A stretch of 42,478 nucleotides of DNA from Flavobacteriales bacterium. GTDB taxonomy: Bacteria > Bacteroidota > Bacteroidia > Flavobacteriales > Schleiferiaceae. How positions within the stretch are numbered: the stretch's first letter is position 1; each line of letters begins with the position of its first letter. Where the stretch lies: NCBI GenBank assembly GCA_018623275.1, contig JAAZVU010000002.1, forward strand, positions 1 to 42,478. The letters run 5' to 3'. Shown here piece after piece: positions 35,969 through 42,478 of the stretch. A program made the position numbers and the translations under genes. The notes beneath the pieces are model-generated. The model was not told where the DNA came from and made no database searches. It saw nothing but the letters and a program-made list of their open reading frames with translations.

Positions 35969-38387
35969 GACCTATAAAAAGTGCTCTACCCGGTGCAACA
36001 ATTCCCGAGGAATACGGTCGGTATTGAGCATCCATGATGTTCTCTATGCCCACTCTGAGCAGAATATTCTTATTGAATTCGTAGTTGGTCATTAGACTTA
36101 AAGTGTACCATCTTGGAGCGTAGGGCAGGCCATTCTCATCAATGGCATAGATGTGCGTCTTACTGCGCTCACTGAAGCTTAAGTCTTCGTGACTCATTTC
36201 CCCATTGTATCTCCCAGTTAGAGTAGCAGTCCATTTTTTCTTGCGGTATACGAGCTGCGAAGTAGCATTGAAGGGACTAGCATGTCTCAAAGGTTGACCT
36301 TCACTGTCCGTTCCAAAAGGGTGTGACCAGTGTATAGTCCAGAACAAAGACCTGCTGAGTTCTGAGCGAACCCCGAATTGGTATCCCCAAATGGTAGCAT
36401 AATCTAAATTTTGAATGGCCAATACTTGGGACAGCTCGTCGTCATACATAATGCTATCCTGACCATTAAAACTGTAGGGAGCACGAATCATAGCATCATC
36501 AAGGTAGCTGTAGTAAAAGCTAGCATCCAGCACTAAATTATCGCCTAGAAGGTGCTTCATACCTATTTCCGCGCTATACAAACGTTCTTCTTTTAGATCT
36601 GTGTTGGGCACGATTAAAGCACCGGGTTGCGAATCAAAAACTTTAGAAGCATCATCCACATTGGGTGCGCGGAAACCCGTACTCAGGTTCAAGAAATACT
36701 TGAAGGATTTTTTAGAGTAGCTGGCACCAACAGAGCCGCTAGGCGCCAAAAAGTTCCATGTTGCGTCGTTCTCATAACCATCGAAGCGTATAGGCGTAAA
36801 CATATGAATATGGTTCAGCCTAGATCCCGCAGAAAGAGATAGGCTAGGGTTAATGTTGTACAAAGCACTTACAAAAGCCGCTGAACTTGCCCATCGAGAA
36901 CCGTCTGCATACCTGGACTGAGCGTTCCAAGTGCTATCTCGATCTTGCGCATCATAGTGAATGGCGTTACTTGAGATCAGATTTAAATTCCAATCTGCCC
37001 CATAGCTGAGGTTCAGCCTTTGGGAAATTTTTTTAGTAGCATCAATGTTTCCTTGCGCCATACGGACACGCTCAGTTTGCAGACGGCCAACGGGATTTCT
37101 ATAGCGTCTTACATCTCTACTTTCTTGATAACCTTGCAGCGCGCCGGCCCACTTTACTCTATCGTAAAATACAGTGCTTTTGCGATCTTCATAAGCAATT
37201 GTTGCCATCGACCACATCTGTGGTCCGTAGTTCCAATAGGCGTAACGAGGTGCACCGTTTCTTGTCTCAATGAATCTGTCGTACCGGTTCACATCTGAGA
37301 GCATACTTAGGTAGAATCCTAATTTGAGTTCACCTGTAGGGGTAATACGAAATTTGAGTTTCTGAGTGAGGTTGCGCTGATCGTAGGCTGTTTTTGGTTG
37401 AACAAGCGTATTCATTGGCTTGCGCATAGTGTCCAAAGTAGCAAATGTTATAGGCTCGCACATTGCAGGATAATTACGCACTGCATCTTCTGGAGTCCAA
37501 GGGAAAATATTGCTGCCCATACGTACATCACTGTACTGGCTATAGGTGATGTTGGTCATCCCAGCCCAATTCAATCCTCCATAATTGATTCGGAAGTTTG
37601 GTCTTCTTGTCAATTGTGCGTTGTTGGTACTAAAATCATAAACCAAACTTTGCAAGACCTCTGTGCTATCACCATAATGCGCATCAAAAGTATTGATGTG
37701 CATTGTACCGCCTAAGGCATCCGATCCGTGCAACACAGAACCTGGTCCTAAGCTTATTTCCATATCTGAGATACTCAAAGGATCAAGGCTGATGATATTG
37801 TGTACATTTCCCGCACGAAATATGGCATTGTTTAAGCGCATGCCGTCTATCAAGATCAAAACACGTGAGGTGCCCATTCCTCTAATCATAGGTGAACCGC
37901 CACCGCTTTGACTTTTTTGAATGAAGACATTTGGGTCCAAACTCAGTGCATCAGCACTATTTCCAATGAATTGACCTTTCATTCGTTTAGCACTGATGGT
38001 TCTTACTTCTTGCGGATTCTGTTTGAAGTCCGCCTCCATGCGATTCGCTTTGATGACGACTTCTTGTATGTTCAGAACACTTTCATAAAGTCCTACTTTA
38101 AAATGCGCACGAGCTAATTGCTTGAAGTTGTAGTGTCTTGGAGCGTACGAAGTATGATAAAAGGAAACAACATCTTCATCCGATAAAGCTCCCACCATAA
38201 CGCGCCCTAAAGGACCTGTAGTAGCTATATATTTATCATTAACTGTAATGCTAACGCCTTCAATAGGGCGATCACTGTTCTTGCTCACTACGGTAATCCA
38301 ATGAGGTCCATGTGAGACTACATGTGCTGACAAAGTCATAGCACTTGTGATCAAAAGGAATAGAAAGATTGTTCTAATTTTGAGCAT
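35952..38387 (-). CDS. TonB-dependent outer-membrane receptor, possibly for heme
   Basis: 811 residues. A signal peptide spans about 1-22 (MLKIRTIFLFLLITSAMTLSA). A carboxypeptidase-regulatory-like beta domain (about 30-90) is common in Bacteroidota receptors. The plug follows (about 130-245; PMIRGMGTSRVLILIDGMRLN, here given as its 20-odd-residue core) and then a 22-strand-type barrel to the C terminus. In the barrel, FRAPNVDDASKVFD followed by VPNTDL resembles the FRAP...NPNL box of heme and hemoglobin receptors, but this box also occurs in other receptors. No SusD partner is present. The frame extends 47 codons further upstream over menE; that part has no signal peptide and is rejected. 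The gene is inserted in antisense between menC (17-nt 3' overlap) and menE (30 bp between starts). The substrate is uncertain. Confidence 0.9.
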   Translation of the reverse strand: MLKIRTIFLFLLITSAMTLSAHVVSHGPHWITVVSKNSDRPIEGVSITVNDKYIATTGPLGRVMVGALSDEDVVSFYHTSYAPRHYNFKQLARAHFKVGLYESVLNIQEVVIKANRMEADFKQNPQEVRTISAKRMKGQFIGNSADALSLDPNVFIQKSQSGGGSPMIRGMGTSRVLILIDGMRLNNAIFRAGNVHNIISLDPLSISDMEISLGPGSVLHGSDALGGTMHINTFDAHYGDSTEVLQSLVYDFSTNNAQLTRRPNFRINYGGLNWAGMTNITYSQYSDVRMGSNIFPWTPEDAVRNYPAMCEPITFATLDTMRKPMNTLVQPKTAYDQRNLTQKLKFRITPTGELKLGFYLSMLSDVNRYDRFIETRNGAPRYAYWNYGPQMWSMATIAYEDRKSTVFYDRVKWAGALQGYQESRDVRRYRNPVGRLQTERVRMAQGNIDATKKISQRLNLSYGADWNLNLISSNAIHYDAQDRDSTWNAQSRYADGSRWASSAAFVSALYNINPSLSLSAGSRLNHIHMFTPIRFDGYENDATWNFLAPSGSVGASYSKKSFKYFLNLSTGFRAPNVDDASKVFDSQPGALIVPNTDLKEERLYSAEIGMKHLLGDNLVLDASFYYSYLDDAMIRAPYSFNGQDSIMYDDELSQVLAIQNLDYATIWGYQFGVRSELSRSLFWTIHWSHPFGTDSEGQPLRHASPFNATSQLVYRKKKWTATLTGRYNGEMSHEDLSFSERSKTHIYAIDENGLPYAPRWYTLSLMTNYEFNKNILLRVGIENIMDAQYRPYSSGIVAPGRALFIGLRGSI
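38375..38382 (+). promoter_or_regulatory. Predicted -7 promoter box for menE, inside the receptor gene
   Basis: TAATTTTG exactly matches TAnnTTTG. It lies within the first codons of the divergent receptor gene. Transcription would start near 38388, 30 nt before the TTG start of menE. No -33 element at standard spacing. Confidence 0.5.
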
Positions 38388-38417
38388 CGGCCCACAAGAA
38401 ACAAAAACTGTACCTAA

Positions 38418-39461
38418 TTGACCACATTCGAGCATACTAGAATTGTATTCCAGCACAAGGAATATTCTGTAGAAGATTTTCTTTCGTTGAAGAAGGTGCC
38501 TAATTGGGTTGAAATAATTCAAAATCAATTAGTTGAATTTGCTTCAGATAGTGATGAGATGGCCTTCCAAACCAGCGGGAGTACAGGTGCTCCAAAAACA
38601 ATTTTTCACAAGAAGAAGTATTTGATTGCCTCGGCGCGAAGAACACTGGATTTTTTCAATTTAAAAACGGGTAGTTCGGCCCTTTTGATCCTTCCTGCCC
38701 AGTATACAGGTGGAGCAATGATGCTCATTCGAGCTTTAGTGGGAGGCTTGACCTTATATTTAGTAGAACCAAAGCTGTCAATCAAGGAGGTTCCCCTTGT
38801 AGATTTTTTGCCTTGTACACCGGCTCAGTTCTTGTCTATGCTAGAAAATGGCGTCTTCAATGATTTTACCGGCCAAATTCTTCTTGGGGGAGCGCCCTCT
38901 CAAAAGCGACTTAGTGTAGGCTCTCTGAGGGTTTATGAGGGTTATGGTATGACCGAAACAGCCTCACATATTGCTCTTAAATCTTACGGCGAAGAAGAAT
39001 TTAAAGCGGTGGAAGGCGTGCATTTCACCTTAGCCAAAGGAGCTTTGTTAATTACTGCATCACACCTTGGAGTACATCAGTTAAAAACCAACGATGCTGC
39101 CGAATTAACAAGCGCTACTTCCTTCAAGCTATTGGGCAGATTAGATGATGTAATTAATTCAGGCGGAGTCAAAATGCACCCTAGCAAGATAGAGAGTGAC
39201 CTCCACAATCTGGGTTTAAAAGATATTTGCATTTCTTCAAGAGAAAATGAGCAACTAGGCGAGCAGTTGGTCTTGGTTCATACAGGGCAATTTAAAGAGT
39301 TGGAGCTCTCCAACGCAGTTTCTTCACTACCCCGCATACAACGTCCTAAATGGTATTTTTCAATAGAGAAGTTACCCATCCTCGCGAGTGGTAAGCTCGA
39401 TAGAAAAGAGTTGCGTGGACTTATTCAAGAATTTCCACATCTCCTTTCCCCGCTCGGATAA
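38418..39461 (+). CDS. menE: o-Succinylbenzoate--CoA ligase
   Basis: 347 residues of the adenylate-forming family, shorter than the ~450 of E. coli MenE, as is usual for compact Bacteroidota versions. The P-loop TSGSTGAPK is at 52-60, then VYEGYGMTETASHIAL, the hinge LGRLDDVINSGGVKMHP, and the C-terminal catalytic Lys in ASGKLDRKEL. It activates o-succinylbenzoate with ATP and CoA. The only start is TTG at 38418, since a stop codon is directly in front of it and the next ATG (residue 48) would remove conserved sequence. A -7 box lies 36 bp upstream, inside the divergent receptor gene. The 3' end overlaps the Sua5 gene by 41 nt. Confidence 0.9.
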   Translation: MTTFEHTRIVFQHKEYSVEDFLSLKKVPNWVEIIQNQLVEFASDSDEMAFQTSGSTGAPKTIFHKKKYLIASARRTLDFFNLKTGSSALLILPAQYTGGAMMLIRALVGGLTLYLVEPKLSIKEVPLVDFLPCTPAQFLSMLENGVFNDFTGQILLGGAPSQKRLSVGSLRVYEGYGMTETASHIALKSYGEEEFKAVEGVHFTLAKGALLITASHLGVHQLKTNDAAELTSATSFKLLGRLDDVINSGGVKMHPSKIESDLHNLGLKDICISSRENEQLGEQLVLVHTGQFKELELSNAVSSLPRIQRPKWYFSIEKLPILASGKLDRKELRGLIQEFPHLLSPLG

Positions 39462-40041
39462 GGGTAGGAGTAGGGGAGGTCAAATCGATTACCGTTGAAG
39501 GAGTGTTGTCTCCCCAACCACCATTAATAACGAAATCTACCTTGTGCGCATAGTTGGCCACAATTTCATCAGGGTCGGTGGGATATTGCAGTAATTCATC
39601 ATCATGATGCAATGAGGCTGAAGCCAAAGGACGACCAATCTCTTCTGCCAAGGCACGTACAATCTCATTATCTGGTAATCGTACTCCAATAGTTTTTCTC
39701 TTCTGACCTAGCTTCCGTGCAAGTGTAATATTCGACTCTAAAACCAAGGTGTAAGGCCCTGGGAAACATTGCTTCATAAATTTGAAAGTAGATCCACCTA
39801 CGCTTTGAGTGTATTCAGAAACTTGGCTAAGATTTGTAAACAGGAAAGAAAATTCGGCCTCTTTGACGGATTCCTTCTTAATCTCGGCAAGCTTTTTCAA
39901 TGACCTTGGATTCATGAAATCTCCTACCACCGCATAAACACTATCCGTTGGAATGATGGCTACTTCTCCAGCAATGAGCTTCTGGGCACATTCCTTTATA
40001 ATCTGTTGATTGATGCTATCTGGGTATAAGGTGTAGATCAT
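39421..40041 (-). CDS. L-threonylcarbamoyladenylate synthase (Sua5/TsaC/YrdC family)
   Basis: 206 residues of the YrdC fold. Recognisable segments are GEVAIIPTDSVYAV, KKLAEIKKES, FPGPYTLVLES, KRKTIGVRLPDNE and RPLASASLHHD, which line the ATP/threonine pocket. It makes threonylcarbamoyl-AMP for the t6A37 modification of ANN-decoding tRNAs. It lacks the C-terminal Sua5 domain, so it is the short TsaC/YwlC-like form. The start follows the terminator of the transaldolase gene; a TATTTTAG near 40059-40066 may be its -7 box. The gene end overlaps menE by 41 nt on the other strand. Confidence 0.93.
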   Translation of the reverse strand: MIYTLYPDSINQQIIKECAQKLIAGEVAIIPTDSVYAVVGDFMNPRSLKKLAEIKKESVKEAEFSFLFTNLSQVSEYTQSVGGSTFKFMKQCFPGPYTLVLESNITLARKLGQKRKTIGVRLPDNEIVRALAEEIGRPLASASLHHDDELLQYPTDPDEIVANYAHKVDFVINGGWGDNTPSTVIDLTSPTPTLIRAGKGDVEILE

Positions 40042-40061
40042 GATTTGGCGCTTTACTCTAA

Positions 40062-40092
40062 AATAAAAAAAGCCCCGCTAACGCAGGGCTTT
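40062..40092 (-). terminator. Intrinsic terminator of the transaldolase gene
   Basis: On the minus strand AAAGCCC pairs with GGGCTTT (plus-strand arms 40069-40075 and 40086-40092), with one mismatch and two more G-C pairs inside, and a TAAC-type loop. It is followed by a run of seven T. It begins about 22 bp after the stop codon at 40114. Confidence 0.87.
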
Positions 40093-40113
40093 CGAGTATT
40101 CTTTTATTTTGAA

Positions 40114-40770
40114 TTAGCTGTTTGCTTTGGCGTGGTCCGCCAAGAATTTAGCTAGACCTATATCAGTCAATGGGTGCTTCAAAAGTGCTTCAATAGCACT
40201 CAAAGGACCTGTCATTACATCCGCTCCAATCTGCGCACATTCGATGATGTGCATTGGGTGACGAACTGAGGCTGCAAGGATTTCAGTATCAAATCCGTAA
40301 TTGTCGAAAATTACACGGATGCTCTCAATCAAAGCCAAACCATCTGTTGAAATATCGTCCAAACGACCAATGAAAGGACTCACGTAAGTGGCTCCTGCTT
40401 TTGCTGCTAGTAACGCTTGACCGGCAGAGAAAATCAAAGTACAGTTGGTTTTAATCCCCTTATCTGAGAAGTATTTTAACGCCTTTACCCCATCTTTTAC
40501 CATTGGGATTTTAACAACGATTTTTTCATCAAGCGCAGCGAGCGCTTCACCTTCACGTACCATTCCTTCGAAGTCCGTTGAGATAACTTCGGCGCTAACA
40601 TCTCCGTCAACGATTTCACAGATAGCTCTATAGTGAGCGAGTACATTTTCCTCCCCGCTGATACCTTCTTTGGCCATTAGGGATGGGTTGGTAGTTACTC
40701 CGTCAAGAACTCCCAAGTCTTGGGCTTCTTTGATTTGTGCAAGATTTGCTGTGTCAATGAAAAATTTCAT
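40114..40770 (-). CDS. Transaldolase/fructose-6-phosphate aldolase family protein
   Basis: A 218-residue TIM-barrel of the short (FSA/TalC-like) transaldolase group. The Schiff-base lysine is Lys87 (KIVVKIPM), with the N-terminal [10 protein letters not shown], the [14 protein letters not shown] loop, [17 protein letters not shown] and SPFIGRLDD all typical. It either transfers dihydroxyacetone units in the pentose phosphate pathway or cleaves fructose 6-phosphate; the short subfamily contains both and sequence by eye does not decide. It stands alone, with a terminator downstream and the SRP RNA gene upstream on the same strand. A near-consensus -7 box TATTTTCG lies at 40796-40803. Confidence 0.94.
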   Translation of the reverse strand: MKFFIDTANLAQIKEAQDLGVLDGVTTNPSLMAKEGISGEENVLAHYRAICEIVDGDVSAEVISTDFEGMVREGEALAALDEKIVVKIPMVKDGVKALKYFSDKGIKTNCTLIFSAGQALLAAKAGATYVSPFIGRLDDISTDGLALIESIRVIFDNYGFDTEILAASVRHPMHIIECAQIGADVMTGPLSAIEALLKHPLTDIGLAKFLADHAKANS

Positions 40771-40828
40771 GTGTAGATATGCTGATTATGAGATGCGAAA
40801 ATAAACTTTTTATGAAACTTTCGGGCAC

Positions 40829-40930
40829 AAAAAAGGGCAAGCTACTTACATCACACCGCTACGACCAATTACCCTTGCTGCGTTCCCGCCCTGGGGGATT
40901 CACTAGGAGCTGGTTGTGTAAGACTTGCCC
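40829..40930 (-). ncRNA. ffs: Signal recognition particle RNA (4.5S type)
   Basis: The minus strand from 40930 to 40835 folds as one long hairpin closed by GGGCAAG (5') with CTTGCCC (3'). The apical part has the conserved Ffh-binding elements: CCCCCAGGGC, the GGAA-type loop and GGGAACGCAGCAAGG, as in bacterial SRP RNAs. The length of about 96 nt is right for the small form without Alu domain. The 3' arm runs directly into six T residues (40829-40834), which end transcription. The RNA forms SRP with Ffh for co-translational membrane targeting. A matching promoter ends 5 bp upstream. Confidence 0.92.
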
Positions 40931-40934
40931 ACTG

Positions 40935-40966
40935 CAAAGTTAAGGCTGCAAGTATTGAGAAAGCAA
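40935..40966 (-). promoter_or_regulatory. Promoter of the SRP RNA gene
   Basis: The -7 box TAACTTTG (40935-40942, minus strand) is an exact TAnnTTTG match and a TTG (40964-40966) lies 21 bp upstream as the -33 element. The predicted start at about 40930 coincides with the first base of the RNA's closing stem. Confidence 0.8.
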
Positions 40967-40997
40967 CGATTTGATCAAAATAATTCACCTGTTCGGT

Positions 40998-41005
40998 TAT
41001 CTTTG
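40998..41005 (+). promoter_or_regulatory. Predicted -7 promoter box for the DUF4199-like gene
   Basis: TATCTTTG is an exact TAnnTTTG match, with TTTG at 40970-40973 as a possible -33 element (24-bp spacer, a little long). The start would be near 41010, which excludes the longer reading frame from 40971 and supports the ATG at 41031. Confidence 0.6.
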
Positions 41006-41030
41006 TCCAAACACTGAAAAATCGCTACCC

Positions 41031-41558
41031 ATGAACGATGCAATGAAAACAATCGCAGTTAAGTACGGATCCTACTTGGCTTTAATTAATATTGCCTACC
41101 TACTTTATGCATATATTATTGACATATCGGTATTTACTCAGACTTGGCCTGGTATCATCTTGTTTTTCTTTGGGATCGGTTTTGGAGTTTTTGCAGTTGG
41201 AAAATTTAAACAAAGCAATGATGGATATGCCAGTTTTAAGGAAGCGTTTTCAGCCTACATCCTAACGGCTATAGTTGCAACACTTATTGGAACTGCATTT
41301 ACTGTGCTCCTTTTCTCTATTATCGACCCTCAATTTGCTGCTGATGCAATGGATATGATTATTGAGGTAACCTTAGAACGCTTCGAATCATCTGGAATGA
41401 GTGACGAACAGATCGATCAAATTATTGGTAGAATCGAAGGCAGTAATCCATTCGGGGTAGCTGGCCAATTGAAAAGTGCGGCATTCTCGGTAATGTTCAA
41501 TGCCATTATAGCATTGATCGTTGGTGCGGCCATGAAAAAGAACAATCCTGAATTTTAA
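41031..41558 (+). CDS. DUF4199-like four-helix membrane protein
   Basis: A 175-residue integral membrane protein with four hydrophobic segments (about 12-31, 39-58, 75-98, 145-168). Conserved-looking loop sequences are GKFKQSNDGYASFKEAFSAY between helices 2 and 3 and an acidic periplasmic-type loop rich in Met/Glu/Asp. The pattern matches the DUF4199 family common in Bacteroidota, whose function is unknown. The gene directly precedes the glycosyltransferase gene (17 bp), an arrangement that suggests co-transcription. A 6-bp inverted repeat (TCCTGA 41546-41551, TCAGGA 41559-41564) covers its stop codon but has no T tract. Confidence 0.82.
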   Translation: MNDAMKTIAVKYGSYLALINIAYLLYAYIIDISVFTQTWPGIILFFFGIGFGVFAVGKFKQSNDGYASFKEAFSAYILTAIVATLIGTAFTVLLFSIIDPQFAADAMDMIIEVTLERFESSGMSDEQIDQIIGRIEGSNPFGVAGQLKSAAFSVMFNAIIALIVGAAMKKNNPEF

Positions 41559-41575
41559 TCAGGAAAATAAGGAGC

Positions 41576-42478
41576 ATGAGTAAACTCGACTTAAGTATTG
41601 TAATTCCATTGTTCAATGAAGATGAAAGTCTTCCTGAATTGACTGATTGGATCGCCAAGGTGATGGAACGGGAAGGATATTCCTATGAAATCATTTTTGT
41701 CAACGACGGATCAACGGATAACAGTTGGGCGGTAATTGCAGAGTTACGTGGCAATAACGAAAACGTCAAAGCCATTTCCTTCCGTAAAAACCAAGGCAAG
41801 AGTGCCGGATTGAATCAAGGCTTCAAGGCCGCTTCAGGCGATGTTGTCATCACCATGGATGCAGATTTACAGGACAGTCCTGAAGAGATTCCAGAACTAC
41901 GACGCATGATCATTGAGGATGGCTTTGATTTAGTTAGCGGCTGGAAGCAGAAGCGCTACGATCCACTTAGTAAGACCATTCCAACGAAACTTTTTAACGC
42001 TGCCACACGAAGAATCTCCAAGATTAAATTGAACGATTTTAATTGCGGACTAAAAGCTTACAAGCTCGAAGTAGTGCACAATATTGATGTATACGGCGAG
42101 ATGCACAGATACATCCCATTCTTAGCTAAGAACAAGGGTTTCGATAAGATTGGTGAGAAAGTGGTGCAGCACCAGGCGAGAAAGTACGGGACAACAAAGT
42201 TTGGTCTAGACCGCTTTATTAATGGGTTTTTAGACTTGGCAACGCTCGCAGTCATAGGTAAATTCGGAAGACGTCCTATGCACTTCTTTGGTGCTGCCGG
42301 AACCCTGATGTTTGCTTTGTCAGCTTTAGTGTTGGCTTACCTAGGGATTTATAAACTTTGGGCCTTGGGCGCAGGGGTAGAGGCACGTCTGATTACCGAG
42401 AATCCGTTGTTCTTCATCTTATTGGCCTTAAATATCATTGGTGTCCAATTGTTTGGCGTGGGTTTCATCGCAGAACTA
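41576..42478 (+). CDS. Family 2 glycosyltransferase of DPM1/DesK type, 3' end outside window
   Basis: 301 codons are visible and the frame is open at the right edge. The GT-A domain covers about residues 5-215, with VIPLFNEDESLPEL, the nucleotide-binding FVNDGSTDNS, and the metal-binding Asp95-x-Asp97 (MDADLQDSPEE). Two hydrophobic segments (about 237-258 and 277-298) follow, as in undecaprenyl- or dolichyl-phosphate sugar transferases such as GtrB/ArnC. It probably loads a sugar onto a polyprenyl phosphate at the inner membrane face. The donor is unknown. It starts 17 bp after the DUF4199-like gene. Confidence 0.93.
   Translation, partial: MSKLDLSIVIPLFNEDESLPELTDWIAKVMEREGYSYEIIFVNDGSTDNSWAVIAELRGNNENVKAISFRKNQGKSAGLNQGFKAASGDVVITMDADLQDSPEEIPELRRMIIEDGFDLVSGWKQKRYDPLSKTIPTKLFNAATRRISKIKLNDFNCGLKAYKLEVVHNIDVYGEMHRYIPFLAKNKGFDKIGEKVVQHQARKYGTTKFGLDRFINGFLDLATLAVIGKFGRRPMHFFGAAGTLMFALSALVLAYLGIYKLWALGAGVEARLITENPLFFILLALNIIGVQLFGVGFIAEL

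Noticed and set aside
38388-38528. 47-codon extension of the TonB receptor upstream of its signal peptide
   Set aside because: It overlaps menE in antisense, and the signal peptide beginning at 38387 is the natural N terminus.
1-42478. CRISPR arrays, insertion sequences, prophage genes, tRNA or rRNA genes
   Set aside because: I looked for direct-repeat arrays, transposase or integrase motifs and tRNA-like cloverleaf ends and found none.

Overview
The window looks like a chromosomal segment of a Bacteroidota bacterium, most likely a flavobacterial-type (Flavobacteriales) aerobe. The evidence is a type IX secretion sorting tail on a giant surface protein, menaquinone as the quinone being made, LptD and an MCE protein with flavobacterial-like neighbours, SusC-independent TonB transport, few Shine-Dalgarno sites, and repeated exact matches to the Bacteroidota -7 promoter element TAnnTTTG just upstream of genes. 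Almost all genes are housekeeping and densely packed. I see no phage, IS element, CRISPR array, tRNA or rRNA gene.

Layout. 1-3.1 kb, minus strand: a dipeptidyl-peptidase IV-type exopeptidase cut by the window edge, a 2Fe-2S ferredoxin and its NADPH reductase. 3.2-9.0 kb: one 1909-residue secreted multidomain protein closed by a strong terminator. 9.1-9.4 kb: a small orphan gene. 9.5-15.7 kb: methionine and one-carbon metabolism, with metK on the minus strand and, divergently, a SAM-I riboswitch followed by a split methionine synthase and metF. 15.7-21.1 kb, minus strand: a six-gene run of cell-wall amidase, MCE/MlaD protein, membrane Fe-S protein, HAD phosphatase, CCG-type Fe-S protein and a conserved small protein. 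21.2-27.1 kb: lptD, a TrpG/PabA amidotransferase (minus), ridA, lpdA and an orphan ABC ATPase. 27.2-30.3 kb, minus strand: the classic thrS-infC-rpmI-rplT translation operon, in which infC appears to start with CTG.

30.4-39.5 kb is a menaquinone biosynthesis locus: a hotdog thioesterase, menF, menD, menA, menC and menE. An H-NOX (heme-NO-binding) gene sits between menD and menA and overlaps menA by 8 nt. A TonB-dependent receptor with a heme-receptor-like motif is inserted in antisense between menC and menE. No histidine kinase or cyclic-di-GMP partner of the H-NOX is present. This is the most unusual feature of the window and suggests, as inference only, that nitric oxide or heme status is linked to quinone synthesis. 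39.4-42.5 kb: Sua5/TsaC, a transaldolase/FSA-type aldolase, the SRP RNA gene with a near-perfect promoter, a DUF4199-like membrane protein and the start of a DPM1-type glycosyltransferase cut by the right edge.

The few stretches without genes are short. The longest is the metK-metH interval of about 350 bp, which holds the riboswitch, candidate promoters and two inverted repeats. Convergent gene pairs often touch or overlap at their 3' ends.
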